Shown here: positions 1-6,060 of the stretch, piece after piece
Layout of the letters: the number at the start of each line of letters is the position of its first letter
How positions within the stretch are numbered: position 1 is the stretch's first letter
Source of the DNA: Pseudomonadota bacterium
GTDB lineage: Bacteria > Pseudomonadota > Alphaproteobacteria > Sphingomonadales > SMXR01
Direction: 5' to 3'
DNA length: 7,772 nucleotides
Assembly (NCBI GenBank): GCA_022568115.1
Contig: JADFFP010000052.1
Coordinates: 1-7,772, forward strand
Position numbers and translations under genes: made by a program
The notes under the pieces: generated by a model
Database searches by the model: none
What the model was told of the DNA's origin: nothing
What the model saw: the letters and a program-made list of their open reading frames with translations, nothing else

Positions 1-9
1 GTCTGGAGA

Positions 10-537
10 ATGCCAACCATAAAAGTTCAGATTCAAAGTGCGGATGAAAACTTAAAAAATTTCTGCAGAATAAATGCCGAACCCCAATGCCGGGTAAAAT
101 GGGCTACCTACAGTTATGTCAGTCCTGAGGAGTCTTCCCCAAAGGAATTAAGAGATTTAAGTTCTTCTGATTTTACGATTGTTGGCGAGATAGAGGAATA
201 TAGACTAGTTTGGTTGGTAGATTTTTTTGAAAAATTAAAAAGGTCTACAATGGGTCAAGAGCTGATTGTTCAAGGGATTGCTTACAAAGATTGGCGTTCA
301 ATTGGAGAAGAAAACGAAGGGTTTGAACTTTTCAAATCTGGAAAAGCTGATTTCATTTTAACCTATGTAAAATCCGGCCGAATTAGCGAGGGGAAACCTT
401 GGGGCTACATTGTCTGGTTTTGTAAATACAATAAGGAAAAAAGGCACTGCATAACTTCTGAGAATGCTCCGAGGGCTGAGGTTTATTTTCTTTCTCCAAA
501 TGAAGTAAGGGTCGAATTTAAGCTCCTTGTCTTTTAG
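10..537 (+). CDS. Hypothetical protein, AT-rich, family not recognised
   Basis: I do not recognise this 175-residue protein. It has no signal peptide, no clear membrane segment and no catalytic motif that I can identify. It is fairly rich in aromatic and charged residues (for example DWRS near residue 95 and PWGYIVWF near 130) and looks like a soluble cytoplasmic protein. The start is uncertain: the frame is open back to the window edge, and GGAG at 5-8 is too close to ATG 10 to be a good ribosome binding site, so the gene may begin upstream. Its base composition is visibly AT-rich, with many AAA, GAA, TTT and ATT codons, unlike lemA and the genes after it. A repeat block begins about 50 nt after its stop. 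Foreign origin is plausible. It is probably a real gene because it runs 175 codons in AT-rich DNA with sensible residue composition, but no function is proposed. Confidence 0.55.
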   Translation: MPTIKVQIQSADENLKNFCRINAEPQCRVKWATYSYVSPEESSPKELRDLSSSDFTIVGEIEEYRLVWLVDFFEKLKRSTMGQELIVQGIAYKDWRSIGEENEGFELFKSGKADFILTYVKSGRISEGKPWGYIVWFCKYNKEKRHCITSENAPRAEVYFLSPNEVRVEFKLLVF

Positions 538-587
538 GAAAAAGATGATCACTTAAGACCCAAAAGCAGGGTTTTAAATTATATTCC

Positions 588-692
588 ACCCCCTCACCTT
601 AATCCTCTCCCACGAGGGGAGAGGAAATGCTGTTGAGGTACCACATCTTAATCCCCTCTCCCTTGATGGGAGAGGGTAGGGTGAGGGTGAAA
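588..692. repeat. Inverted pair of hairpin-forming dispersed repeat units
   Basis: Two related units lie head to head. The first has an arm CCCTCACC (591-598), then a hairpin CCTCTCCC (604-611) / GGGAGAGG (617-624). The second has a hairpin CCCTCTCCC (654-662) / GGGAGAGGG (668-676), then an arm GGTGAGGG (680-687). The outer arms are complementary, so the block could fold into a cruciform or a three-way junction with two stem-loops. The second unit recurs exactly over 40 nt at 4634-4673, and the first recurs nearly exactly at 5025-5062. There is no T-tract after either hairpin, so a classical intrinsic terminator is not supported, although the structure may still affect the 3' end of the upstream transcript. 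Confidence 0.9.
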
Positions 693-738
693 TGTCTTAT
701 AAACTTTAAATTTCAAAATTCGTAATTACATCTATAAG

Positions 739-756
739 ATATCCTGTATATCCTGA
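739..756. repeat. Short tandem direct repeat upstream of lemA
   Basis: The octamer ATATCCTG occurs twice with a 9-nt period, about 25-40 nt upstream of the lemA start. It lies just downstream of a TATAAG hexamer (733-738) that could be a weak -10 element, but the matching -35 position (TTTCAA, 711-716) is poor. The repeat could be a regulator site or chance; no known operator is recognised. Confidence 0.3.
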
Positions 757-780
757 AAGAAACCGAAGGAGGCCTTATTT

Positions 781-1347
781 ATGACCGTTCTATGGATTTT
801 TCTGACGCTGGTTATCCTGATTGGCCTTTATGTGGTCTTGACCTACAACCGCTTTGTCAAGCTCAAGGTCAACGTCGAGGAGGCGTGGTCCGACATCGAA
901 GTGCAGATGAAGCGCCGCTATAACCTGATCCCCAACCTGATCTCGACCGTCAAGGGCTACGCCAAGCACGAGCGGGGCGCGTTCGAGGCGGTCACCAAGG
1001 CCCGCACCGCGGCGATGAAGTCGACCGGCGGGGCGGAAAGCCAGGGCAAGGCGGAGGGCATGTTCACCAGCGCCCTGAAGACCCTGTTCGCGGTCGCCGA
1101 GGCTTACCCTGAACTCAAGGCCGACAAGAGCTTCCAGAAATTGCAGGCCGAGCTTTCCGCGCTGGAAGACTATATCCAGAAGGCCCGGCGCTTTTATAAC
1201 GGCAACGTCCGGCTGATCAACACCCTGGTCAACCAGTTCCCCTCGAACCTGGTGGCGCGCGCGTTCGCCTTCATCACCGCCGAGTTTTTCGAGCTCGCCG
1301 AAGCCGAGGCCGCAGCCGCCAAACAGCCGCCCAAGGTGGAATTCTAG
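781..1347 (+). CDS. lemA: LemA family membrane-anchored protein
   Basis: This encodes a 188-residue LemA family protein, the usual length for the family. A single N-terminal hydrophobic segment (about residues 3-21) is followed by the family signature: an FVKLKVNVEEAW stretch, then MKRRYNLIPNLISTVKGYAKHE at about 43-64, and FYNGNVRLINTLVNQFPSNLVA in the C-terminal half, with helical, alanine-rich sequence between. Family members are thought to have a short N-out tail and a large helical domain; the biochemical role is not settled. The start is well supported by a perfect AGGAGG at 767-772, 8 nt before the ATG. The stop is 3 nt before the next gene, a DUF2207 protein, a pairing seen in many bacteria, so the two are probably cotranscribed. 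Composition changes sharply here from AT-rich to GC-rich. Confidence 0.95.
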   Translation: MTVLWIFLTLVILIGLYVVLTYNRFVKLKVNVEEAWSDIEVQMKRRYNLIPNLISTVKGYAKHERGAFEAVTKARTAAMKSTGGAESQGKAEGMFTSALKTLFAVAEAYPELKADKSFQKLQAELSALEDYIQKARRFYNGNVRLINTLVNQFPSNLVARAFAFITAEFFELAEAEAAAAKQPPKVEF

Positions 1348-1350
1348 GGC

Positions 1351-3228
1351 ATGCTGTTCCGGGGGACCGTACTGGGGTTGTTACTCCTGATCTCTTCCGC
1401 CGCCCTCGCGGAGGAGGCGATTCTTTCCTACGACAGCAACATTGTGGTCGGCGAAGACGGTGCGCTGACCGTCACCGAAACCATCCGGGTGCGCGCCGAG
1501 GGCCGGGAGATCCGGCGCGGCATCTACCGCGATTTCCCGACCGATTATAAATTGCCGAACGGCGCCCGGATGACCACCACCTTTGACGTCACCTCGGTAA
1601 CCCTGGACGGCGGGCCGGTGAAGTGGACCACTGCGCGTCAGGGCAACGGCACCCGGGTCAGGATCGGCGACGCCAACGTGTTCTTGAGGACCGGCGACTA
1701 CACCTACACGATCAGCTACCGGACCGAACGCCAGCTCTATTTCGGCGAAGGCTTTGATGAGCTTTACTACAACATTACCGGCGACGGCTGGGACTTCCCG
1801 ATCACTAGCGCCAGCGCCACGGTGCTCATTCCCGCAGGGGCCGTGATCCAGGACACCCGCGCTTTTACCGGGCGGCAAGGGGCAGAAGGCCAGGCCTTTA
1901 CTTTAGAGCATTTGAGCGAGCGTCAGGTGCGCTTTACCACCACCGGCCGGCTTGGGCCGCGTGAAGGGCTGACGATCGTTGTCACCTGGCCGGAAGGTTT
2001 TGTCACCCGCCCCACCGGGAGCGAGAAGGCGGCTAATTTTCTGGCTGATAATCTGTCGCTGATCGTCGCCTATATCGGCCTTCTGATGGTAATAGGTTAC
2101 TTTTATTACGCCTGGGCACAGGTCGGCAAGGACCCGGATGAGGGTCCGATTTATGCCCGTTACGACCCGCCCCGCGGCATCTCGCCCGGGGCTATGACCT
2201 ATGTCACCAAGCGCGGCTACCGCAATCAGGCCTTTACCGCGGGCGTAGTCAACATGGCGGTCAAGGGGTACCTGACGATCCGTGAAAAGGGCCGGAAAAA
2301 ATTCATTTTGAGCAAAACCGGCAACCCGGCGCGGTTGTCCGAGGGTGAAAAAGCGATCGCCAGCAAGCTGTTGGGCAACGTCTCCGAGATTGAGACCAAA
2401 ACCAAAAACCACAAGGATTTCCGGGCGGCGATGAATGCCCAGGAAAATGTACTGGAAAAAAATCACGAGGGGATCAGCTTTGTCCGCAACCAGAAGCATT
2501 TCTGGATCGGCGCCGCGATCAGCTTGGGTGTCGTTATCCTGTCGCTGCTGACAACCGCCAGTGTGGGAATTGTTAATATCCTGCTGGCGGTCGGCTTTGT
2601 TGCCTTTTACGGGCTGATCATTTTCCTCCTTAAAAGCCGGTCGAACCTGTTTTCCGGCGGCGCCTCGATCCTCGGTAAGCTCCGTCTGGTGGGGATTATA
2701 ATTTTCGTCGGCTTTCATTTTGCCGGCATGGTGGGCTCGCTGTTGTTCCAGAATTTCTTTGTGCTGGTGCCGTTCGCCCTGATCCTGGCGGTCAATATTC
2801 TGTTCTTTTTCCTGCTGGAAAAACCGACCCTCGAGGGAAGAAGGCTGCTGGACGGCATCGAGGGCTTCAAGAAGTACCTGAGCCTGGCTGAAAAGGATCG
2901 GCTGGAGTTCCATACCGGCGAGATCACCCCCGAGGTGTTCGAGAAGTACCTGCCGTTTGCCATCGCGCTGGGGGTTGAGACCAAGTGGGGCAAGGCGTTC
3001 GATAAGGCGATGCTGAAGGCCGGGATGGACCCGGGCAGCTACCACCCGGTCTGGTACGTCGGGCGCGGACATCTGGGGAGCTTTTCCTCCGGCAACTTTG
3101 CATCATCCTTCGGCGGGGCCTTTTCCGGGGCGATCTCCTCGGCCTCGACCCCGCCCGCATCCGCTGGCTCAGGCGGTGGGGGTTTCGCCGGCGGCGGCGG
3201 TGGCGGCGGCGGCGGAGGCGGCTGGTAA
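1351..3228 (+). CDS. DUF2207 (YciQ-like) membrane protein with glycine-rich tail
   Basis: This encodes a 625-residue DUF2207 family protein. A signal peptide (residues 1-20, cleavage expected after ALA) leads into an extracytoplasmic beta-rich domain (about 21-225) containing the family-like RRGIYRDFPTDY segment near 55-66. A first membrane segment lies at about 235-256. A soluble region (260-380) carries the ARYDPPRGISPG motif at 269-280. Further membrane segments lie near 384-401, 404-427, 444-464 and 467-489. A cytoplasmic segment follows, with the EGFKKYL motif (504-510) and FEKYLPFAIALGVETKW (530-546), both typical of the family. The tail ends in a run of 11 glycines and a terminal Trp, a frequent oddity of this family. 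Its function is unknown. The position 3 nt after lemA implies a shared transcript and possibly a shared envelope role. Assignment to the family is confident; any specific activity would be a guess. Confidence 0.93.
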   Translation: MLFRGTVLGLLLLISSAALAEEAILSYDSNIVVGEDGALTVTETIRVRAEGREIRRGIYRDFPTDYKLPNGARMTTTFDVTSVTLDGGPVKWTTARQGNGTRVRIGDANVFLRTGDYTYTISYRTERQLYFGEGFDELYYNITGDGWDFPITSASATVLIPAGAVIQDTRAFTGRQGAEGQAFTLEHLSERQVRFTTTGRLGPREGLTIVVTWPEGFVTRPTGSEKAANFLADNLSLIVAYIGLLMVIGYFYYAWAQVGKDPDEGPIYARYDPPRGISPGAMTYVTKRGYRNQAFTAGVVNMAVKGYLTIREKGRKKFILSKTGNPARLSEGEKAIASKLLGNVSEIETKTKNHKDFRAAMNAQENVLEKNHEGISFVRNQKHFWIGAAISLGVVILSLLTTASVGIVNILLAVGFVAFYGLIIFLLKSRSNLFSGGASILGKLRLVGIIIFVGFHFAGMVGSLLFQNFFVLVPFALILAVNILFFFLLEKPTLEGRRLLDGIEGFKKYLSLAEKDRLEFHTGEITPEVFEKYLPFAIALGVETKWGKAFDKAMLKAGMDPGSYHPVWYVGRGHLGSFSSGNFASSFGGAFSGAISSASTPPASAGSGGGGFAGGGGGGGGGGGW

Positions 3229-3269
3229 TCCCGCTTTACATCCACATCCTGCCATGACAAAAAGTTTCC

Positions 3270-4343
3270 ATGATTCCTCGCCCATTTTTTGCCCAAGACG
3301 ACAGGAACCTGCGGCAGATTGGCTGGTGGCTGATTATTGTCGCGGCGCTGGTATTCGTGATGATTTTGGTCGGCGGGGCGACCCGGCTGACCCAATCCGG
3401 GCTGTCGATTGTCGAGTGGAAGCCGGTCTCAGGCACCCTCCCGCCGCTTTCGGAAGAAGCCTGGCTGGAGGAGTTCGCCGCCTATCAGGCCACCCCCGAA
3501 TACCTCCAGCTGAACCAGGGCATGACGGTGGACGAGTTCAAGGGGATTTACTGGTGGGAATTCTGGCACCGCAATCTCGGCCGCCTGATCGGCCTGGCGT
3601 TTGCGCTGCCGCTGCTCTACTTTATCGCCAAAAGGCGCATTCCGCCGGACCTCAAACCGAGGATGTTTATCCTGCTGTCCTTAGGCGCGGCGCAGGGGCT
3701 GCTCGGCTGGTATATGGTGCAATCGGGCCTCATCGACCGGCCTTCGGTCAGCCACCTGCGTCTGACCGCGCATCTTTTTATGGCGGTGCTGTTGCTGTCA
3801 GCGCTAGTGTGGACCGCCTGGCAAGTCCTCAAAGCCCCGGTATTGGCCGGAGCGGAGGACAAAAAGCCCGGCTCTTTCATGTTCGGATTTACCGTTCTGG
3901 TGGCGCTGCAGCTGGCGCTCGGCGCGCTCACCGCGGGGCTGGATGCCGGCTACATTTACAATCACTGGCCGCTGATGGGCGCCAGCCTTATACCGGGCGA
4001 GGCGTTCGCTACATCGCCTTTTTATGATGATCCGGCGACGGTTCAGTTCCTGCACCGGATCACCGCTTATGTGATTTTTATTCTGGCCTTCATCCCGCTT
4101 TATGAAGTTAAGCGAACCGGCGGGACGGGATGCCTGAAGATGCTCTCGATCGGCCTGATCCACCTGGTTTTGCTGCAGGCCGTCCTCGGCGTCGTGACCC
4201 TTGTGATGAACGTGCCGGTGGCGCTCGGGGTGCTGCACCAGGGGTTGGGCATTGCGCTTTTTGTCTACTGCCTCTATTTTGTGTTTGCGCTAACGGGAAA
4301 GCAATATGAGCCACACCCTGAAAATCCTCTACGTCACCTGTGA
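3270..4343 (+). CDS. ctaA: Heme A synthase (COX15/CtaA)
   Basis: This is heme A synthase, which oxidises the C8 methyl group of heme O to a formyl group to give heme A for aa3-type cytochrome oxidases, in the inner membrane. The 357-residue length and eight or so hydrophobic segments fit the mitochondrial/alphaproteobacterial COX15 type. Signature motifs are GGATRLTQSGLSIVEWKPVSG (35-55), EFWHRNLGRLIG (97-108), RLTAHL (164-169), FLHRITAY (260-267) and LHQGLGIAL (322-330). The four likely heme-ligand histidines are H100, H168, H262 and H323. The start is forced: an in-frame TGA at 3255-3257 excludes anything upstream, and no other early ATG fits the N-terminus, although no good Shine-Dalgarno is visible. 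The 3' end overlaps cutA by 38 nt. No cytochrome oxidase subunit genes lie in the window. Confidence 0.97.
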   Translation: MIPRPFFAQDDRNLRQIGWWLIIVAALVFVMILVGGATRLTQSGLSIVEWKPVSGTLPPLSEEAWLEEFAAYQATPEYLQLNQGMTVDEFKGIYWWEFWHRNLGRLIGLAFALPLLYFIAKRRIPPDLKPRMFILLSLGAAQGLLGWYMVQSGLIDRPSVSHLRLTAHLFMAVLLLSALVWTAWQVLKAPVLAGAEDKKPGSFMFGFTVLVALQLALGALTAGLDAGYIYNHWPLMGASLIPGEAFATSPFYDDPATVQFLHRITAYVIFILAFIPLYEVKRTGGTGCLKMLSIGLIHLVLLQAVLGVVTLVMNVPVALGVLHQGLGIALFVYCLYFVFALTGKQYEPHPENPLRHL

Positions 4344-4626
4344 CAGCGTCGAGCGCGCCGAAAACCTTTGCCGCACGCTGGTTTCCGAGCGCCTGATCGC
4401 CTGTGGCAACATCATCCCCGGGGTGCGCTCGATCTACCGCTATCAGGGAAAAATCCACGAGGACAGCGAGGCCGCGGTGCTGATGAAAACCTCTGCCGAA
4501 AAAGCCCCGGCGGCGATGAAACGGATCACGGAGCTTCATTCCTACGACATCCCGGCGGTCGAGGTGTGGGCGGTCGAGGACGCCCCCGAGCCGTTCAGGA
4601 AGTGGGTGTTGGAAGAAACATCCTGA
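4306..4626 (+). CDS. cutA: CutA1 divalent-cation tolerance protein
   Basis: This encodes a 106-residue CutA1 protein, the family's usual length. Diagnostic blocks are ILYVTCDS (7-14), RLIACGNIIPGVRSIYRYQGKI (29-50), the VLMKT strand (58-62) and ELHSYDIPAVEVW (76-88), the last matching the family's HxYxxP motif (H78, Y80, P83). CutA1 proteins are small, very stable trimers with a ferredoxin-like fold that bind copper and other divalent metals; the link to metal tolerance came from E. coli and the precise role remains unclear. The start at 4306 is needed to keep the first beta strand, so the gene genuinely begins 38 nt inside ctaA in another frame, suggesting translational coupling. A dispersed repeat unit starts 8 nt after the stop. 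Confidence 0.95.
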   Translation: MSHTLKILYVTCDSVERAENLCRTLVSERLIACGNIIPGVRSIYRYQGKIHEDSEAAVLMKTSAEKAPAAMKRITELHSYDIPAVEVWAVEDAPEPFRKWVLEETS

Positions 4627-4633
4627 TTAAGTT

Positions 4634-4673
4634 CCCTCTCCCTTGATGGGAGAGGGTAGGGTGAGGGTGAAAT
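4634..4673. repeat. Dispersed repeat unit upstream of the DUF559 gene
   Basis: These 40 nt are identical to 654-693. The unit holds a perfect 9-bp hairpin, CCCTCTCCC (4634-4642) and GGGAGAGGG (4648-4656) around the loop TTGAT, followed by the arm GGTGAGGG (4660-4667). The arm points toward the DUF559 gene, and its complement CCCTCACC lies at 5028-5035 at the other end of that gene, so the gene is flanked by inverted repeats. It also lies just after cutA and could shape that transcript's end, though there is no T-tract. Confidence 0.92.
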
Positions 4674-4699
4674 ACATTTCGTTCCAATAAGATTTAATT

Positions 4700-5038
4700 A
4701 TGAACCTATCAAAGGCAAAATCATTAAGGGCTAACCAGACGGAAGCAGAAAAGCGGCTTTGGTCGCTTTTGAGAGACAATCAATTCCAAGGATTAAAGTT
4801 CCGTGGTCAGGTTTCCATGGGTAAATATGTGGCGGATTTTATTTGTCACAAACAGAATTTGGTCATTGAAGTTGATGGAGGCCAGCATTCGGTAACGGAT
4901 AAATATGATAAGCAAAGAACACAATGGTTTGAAAGCCAAGGTTATACCGTTTTAAGATTTTGGAATAATGAAGTGCTTGAAAACACCGAAGGCGTTTTAA
5001 TTGCTATTGCCAATTTTTTGAATGACCCCCTCACCTAA
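4700..5038 (+). CDS. DUF559 endonuclease-like protein (Vsr-like PD-(D/E)XK fold)
   Basis: This encodes a 112-residue DUF559 protein, predicted from the family to have a Vsr/very-short-patch-repair-like nuclease fold. Visible signature: TEAEKRLWSLLR (14-25), GLKFRGQ (31-37), GKYVADFICH (41-50), LVIEVDGGQH (54-63), and GYTVLRFWNNEVL (81-93). Candidate active-site residues by family analogy are E17, D46, E57, D59 and H63; this is inference. All are present, so the protein appears intact at the family's normal length. The gene is markedly more AT-rich than cutA and rplM, and its start has only a weak ribosome binding site. It sits between inverted copies of a dispersed repeat. Its last codons (encoding DPLT) and its TAA are themselves repeat sequence. 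Transfer or mobilisation as a unit is plausible. DNA cleavage and any partner role with the repeat are not demonstrated. Confidence 0.93.
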   Translation: MNLSKAKSLRANQTEAEKRLWSLLRDNQFQGLKFRGQVSMGKYVADFICHKQNLVIEVDGGQHSVTDKYDKQRTQWFESQGYTVLRFWNNEVLENTEGVLIAIANFLNDPLT

Positions 5039-5063
5039 ATCCTCTCCCACGTAGGGGAGAGGA
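5025..5063. repeat. Dispersed repeat unit overlapping the 3' end of the DUF559 gene
   Basis: This unit matches 588-625 apart from one substitution and a 1-nt loop insertion. It has the arm CCCTCACC (5028-5035), then a hairpin CCTCTCCC (5041-5048) / GGGAGAGG (5055-5062) around ACGTAG. It is inverted relative to the copy at 4634-4673. The first 14 nt lie inside the coding sequence and include its stop codon. Confidence 0.9.
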
Positions 5064-5088
5064 CTTTATATGGTGCTCTGCCGTAATT

Positions 5089-5112
5089 TTCTCTCCCACG
5101 TAGGGGAGAGTA
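5089..5112. repeat. Partial repeat copy, hairpin only
   Basis: Twenty nucleotides (5091-5110) are identical to 5042-5061, the hairpin portion of the preceding unit, including the ACGTA loop. The CCCTCACC arm is missing. The 49-nt offset suggests local duplication of the hairpin or decay of a second full unit. Confidence 0.85.
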
Positions 5113-5121
5113 CCTGTTTTT

Positions 5122-5275
5122 GTTCCCTCTCCCCCTTCCGCCTCTCGCCTCGGCGTAGCCTGGTGTTGGCGAGAAGTTATCAAGAATTTTCGAGGCGGCT
5201 TTGTGCCGCCGAGAGGGAGCGACCGCGACCCGCGAACCGTTTCGCGCCCATACGGAGCCGTGAGCAACGCTCACT
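5122..5275. repeat. Gene-free mosaic of palindromes, possible dispersed element
   Basis: No gene is supported here. The stretch starts with GTTCCCTCTCCC (5122-5133), which equals the first 12 nt around the repeat at 4631-4642. It then holds several nested palindromes: TCCCTCTC (5124-5131) complementary to GAGAGGGA (5211-5218); GGCGGC/GCCGCC (5194-5199 / 5205-5210); CGCGAA/TTCGCG (5231-5236 / 5241-5246); and GTGAGC/GCTCAC (5260-5265 / 5269-5274). This density of hairpins suggests a composite repeat, perhaps a repeat unit interrupted by another element. Short open frames on both strands here are low-complexity, Arg/Pro-rich and not convincing as proteins. From 5276 to 5367 the DNA becomes AT-rich with nothing recognised, apart from an isolated TATAAT at 5301-5306 lacking a -35 partner. 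Confidence 0.55.
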
Positions 5276-5367
5276 GGCGTGAGTTACAATTATGTGGTAC
5301 TATAATACCGTCTCCCTAACCCATTGAAAAACAACGATATTTTATAAATTACCGGCAATATTTATGG

Positions 5368-5395
5368 TTGACTTATGCACAGGTGGCGCTATAAA
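5368..5395 (+). promoter_or_regulatory. Sigma70-type promoter for rplM
   Basis: TTGACT (5368-5373) and TATAAA (5390-5395) are separated by 16 nt, close to the consensus for a housekeeping promoter. Transcription would begin near 5402, giving a leader of about 50 nt before the rplM start. The surrounding DNA is AT-rich and noncoding, which fits a promoter region for a highly expressed ribosomal gene. Confidence 0.75.
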
Positions 5396-5396
5396 C

Positions 5397-5419
5397 GGCC
5401 TCGCTTCCTTATGGCGGCC
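5397..5419 (+). promoter_or_regulatory. Possible stem-loop at the 5' end of the rplM leader
   Basis: GGCC (5397-5400) plus GC (5403-5404) can pair with GC (5414-5415) plus GGCC (5416-5419) with a 2-nt bulge and a 9-nt loop. It sits at or just after the predicted transcription start. Autogenous leaders controlling L13 operons are known in some bacteria, but I cannot match this to a described motif. Confidence 0.25.
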
Positions 5420-5452
5420 AAGAGTTTAATAAATATGAAGGATTGGTGAGAG

Positions 5453-5917
5453 ATGAAAACCTATTCAGCCAAACCGGGCGAGATCGTGAAAAAGTGGTTC
5501 CTGGTCGACGCCGAGGGCTTGGTGCTGGGGCGGATGGCTGCCGAGATCGCCAAGATCCTGCTTGGCAAGCACAAGCCGATCTACACCCCGCACCTGGACT
5601 GCGGCGACAACGTGATCGTCATCAACGCCGAAAAAGTAGCGCTGACCGGCAAGAAATTCGAGGACAAGGTTTACTACCGCCACACCGGCTATCCGGGCGG
5701 CATCAAAAGCCGCACAGTCAGGCAGGTGCTGGAGAGCAAATTCCCCGAGCGGGTGGTCGAAAAAGCCATCCAGCGGATGATCCCGAAGGGGCCGCTGGGG
5801 CGCCAGCAGCTTCGCAACCTGAAGGTCTATGCCGGGCCGGCCCACCCCCACGAAGGACAAAAACCGCAAGTGCTGGACATCGCATCCCAGAACCCCAAGA
5901 ACAAGAGGATGGGTTAG
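5453..5917 (+). CDS. rplM: 50S ribosomal protein L13
   Basis: This is ribosomal protein L13 (uL13), an early-assembling 23S rRNA-binding protein of the large subunit. The 154-residue length is the longer alphaproteobacterial form, compared with 142 in E. coli. Landmarks are [19 protein letters not shown] (15-33), the [16 protein letters not shown] region (38-52), [15 protein letters not shown] (74-88), [10 protein letters not shown] (109-118) and [16 protein letters not shown] (123-138). The start is supported by GAAGGA at 5437-5442 and by the family N-terminus; ATG 5435 is excluded because it meets TGA four codons later. A strong promoter lies upstream. rpsI, its usual partner in a two-gene operon, does not follow within the next 312 nt. 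Codon use is typical of a chromosomal core gene. Confidence 0.98.
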   Translation: MKTYSAKPGEIVKKWFLVDAEGLVLGRMAAEIAKILLGKHKPIYTPHLDCGDNVIVINAEKVALTGKKFEDKVYYRHTGYPGGIKSRTVRQVLESKFPERVVEKAIQRMIPKGPLGRQQLRNLKVYAGPAHPHEGQKPQVLDIASQNPKNKRMG

Positions 5918-6060
5918 GACCTGAACTTAATTACCGATGAGGGCTGTGCCACAGAAAACATTGGCGCCAAAATCGGTCAGAACAAGGAAAAAGGGATGAA
6001 AAATAGCCATCTATTTGAAGCGCTTTTGACAAAGGTCTGCCCGATTTGGGCGTGGCCCCT

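Noticed and set aside
588..692. CRISPR-like array or intrinsic terminator
   Set aside because: There are no regularly spaced direct repeats with unique spacers, and the hairpins lack a following T-tract. A dispersed palindromic repeat explains it better.
1903..3072. 389-codon open frame on the minus strand
   Set aside because: It lies wholly antisense to the DUF2207 gene, whose signal peptide, membrane segments and motifs are convincing. The antisense product has typical shadow composition.
3098..4027. 309-codon open frame on the plus strand
   Set aside because: It crosses the end of the DUF2207 gene and runs out of frame through ctaA. The protein is Arg/Pro/Ala-rich and has no family features.
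5031..5282. Small open frames on both strands across the repeat mosaic
   Set aside because: They are made from palindromic repeat DNA, give low-complexity Arg/Pro/Ser-rich peptides, and occur on both strands as expected for palindromes.
5938..6000. Twenty-residue basic open frame as an rpsI remnant
   Set aside because: It has some Lys/Arg content but no S9 motif and no ribosome binding site, so a link to rpsI is not supported.
6026..6054. Promoter starting with TTGACA at 6026-6031
   Set aside because: The -10 position at normal spacing reads GGGCGT or similar, so only the -35 half is present.
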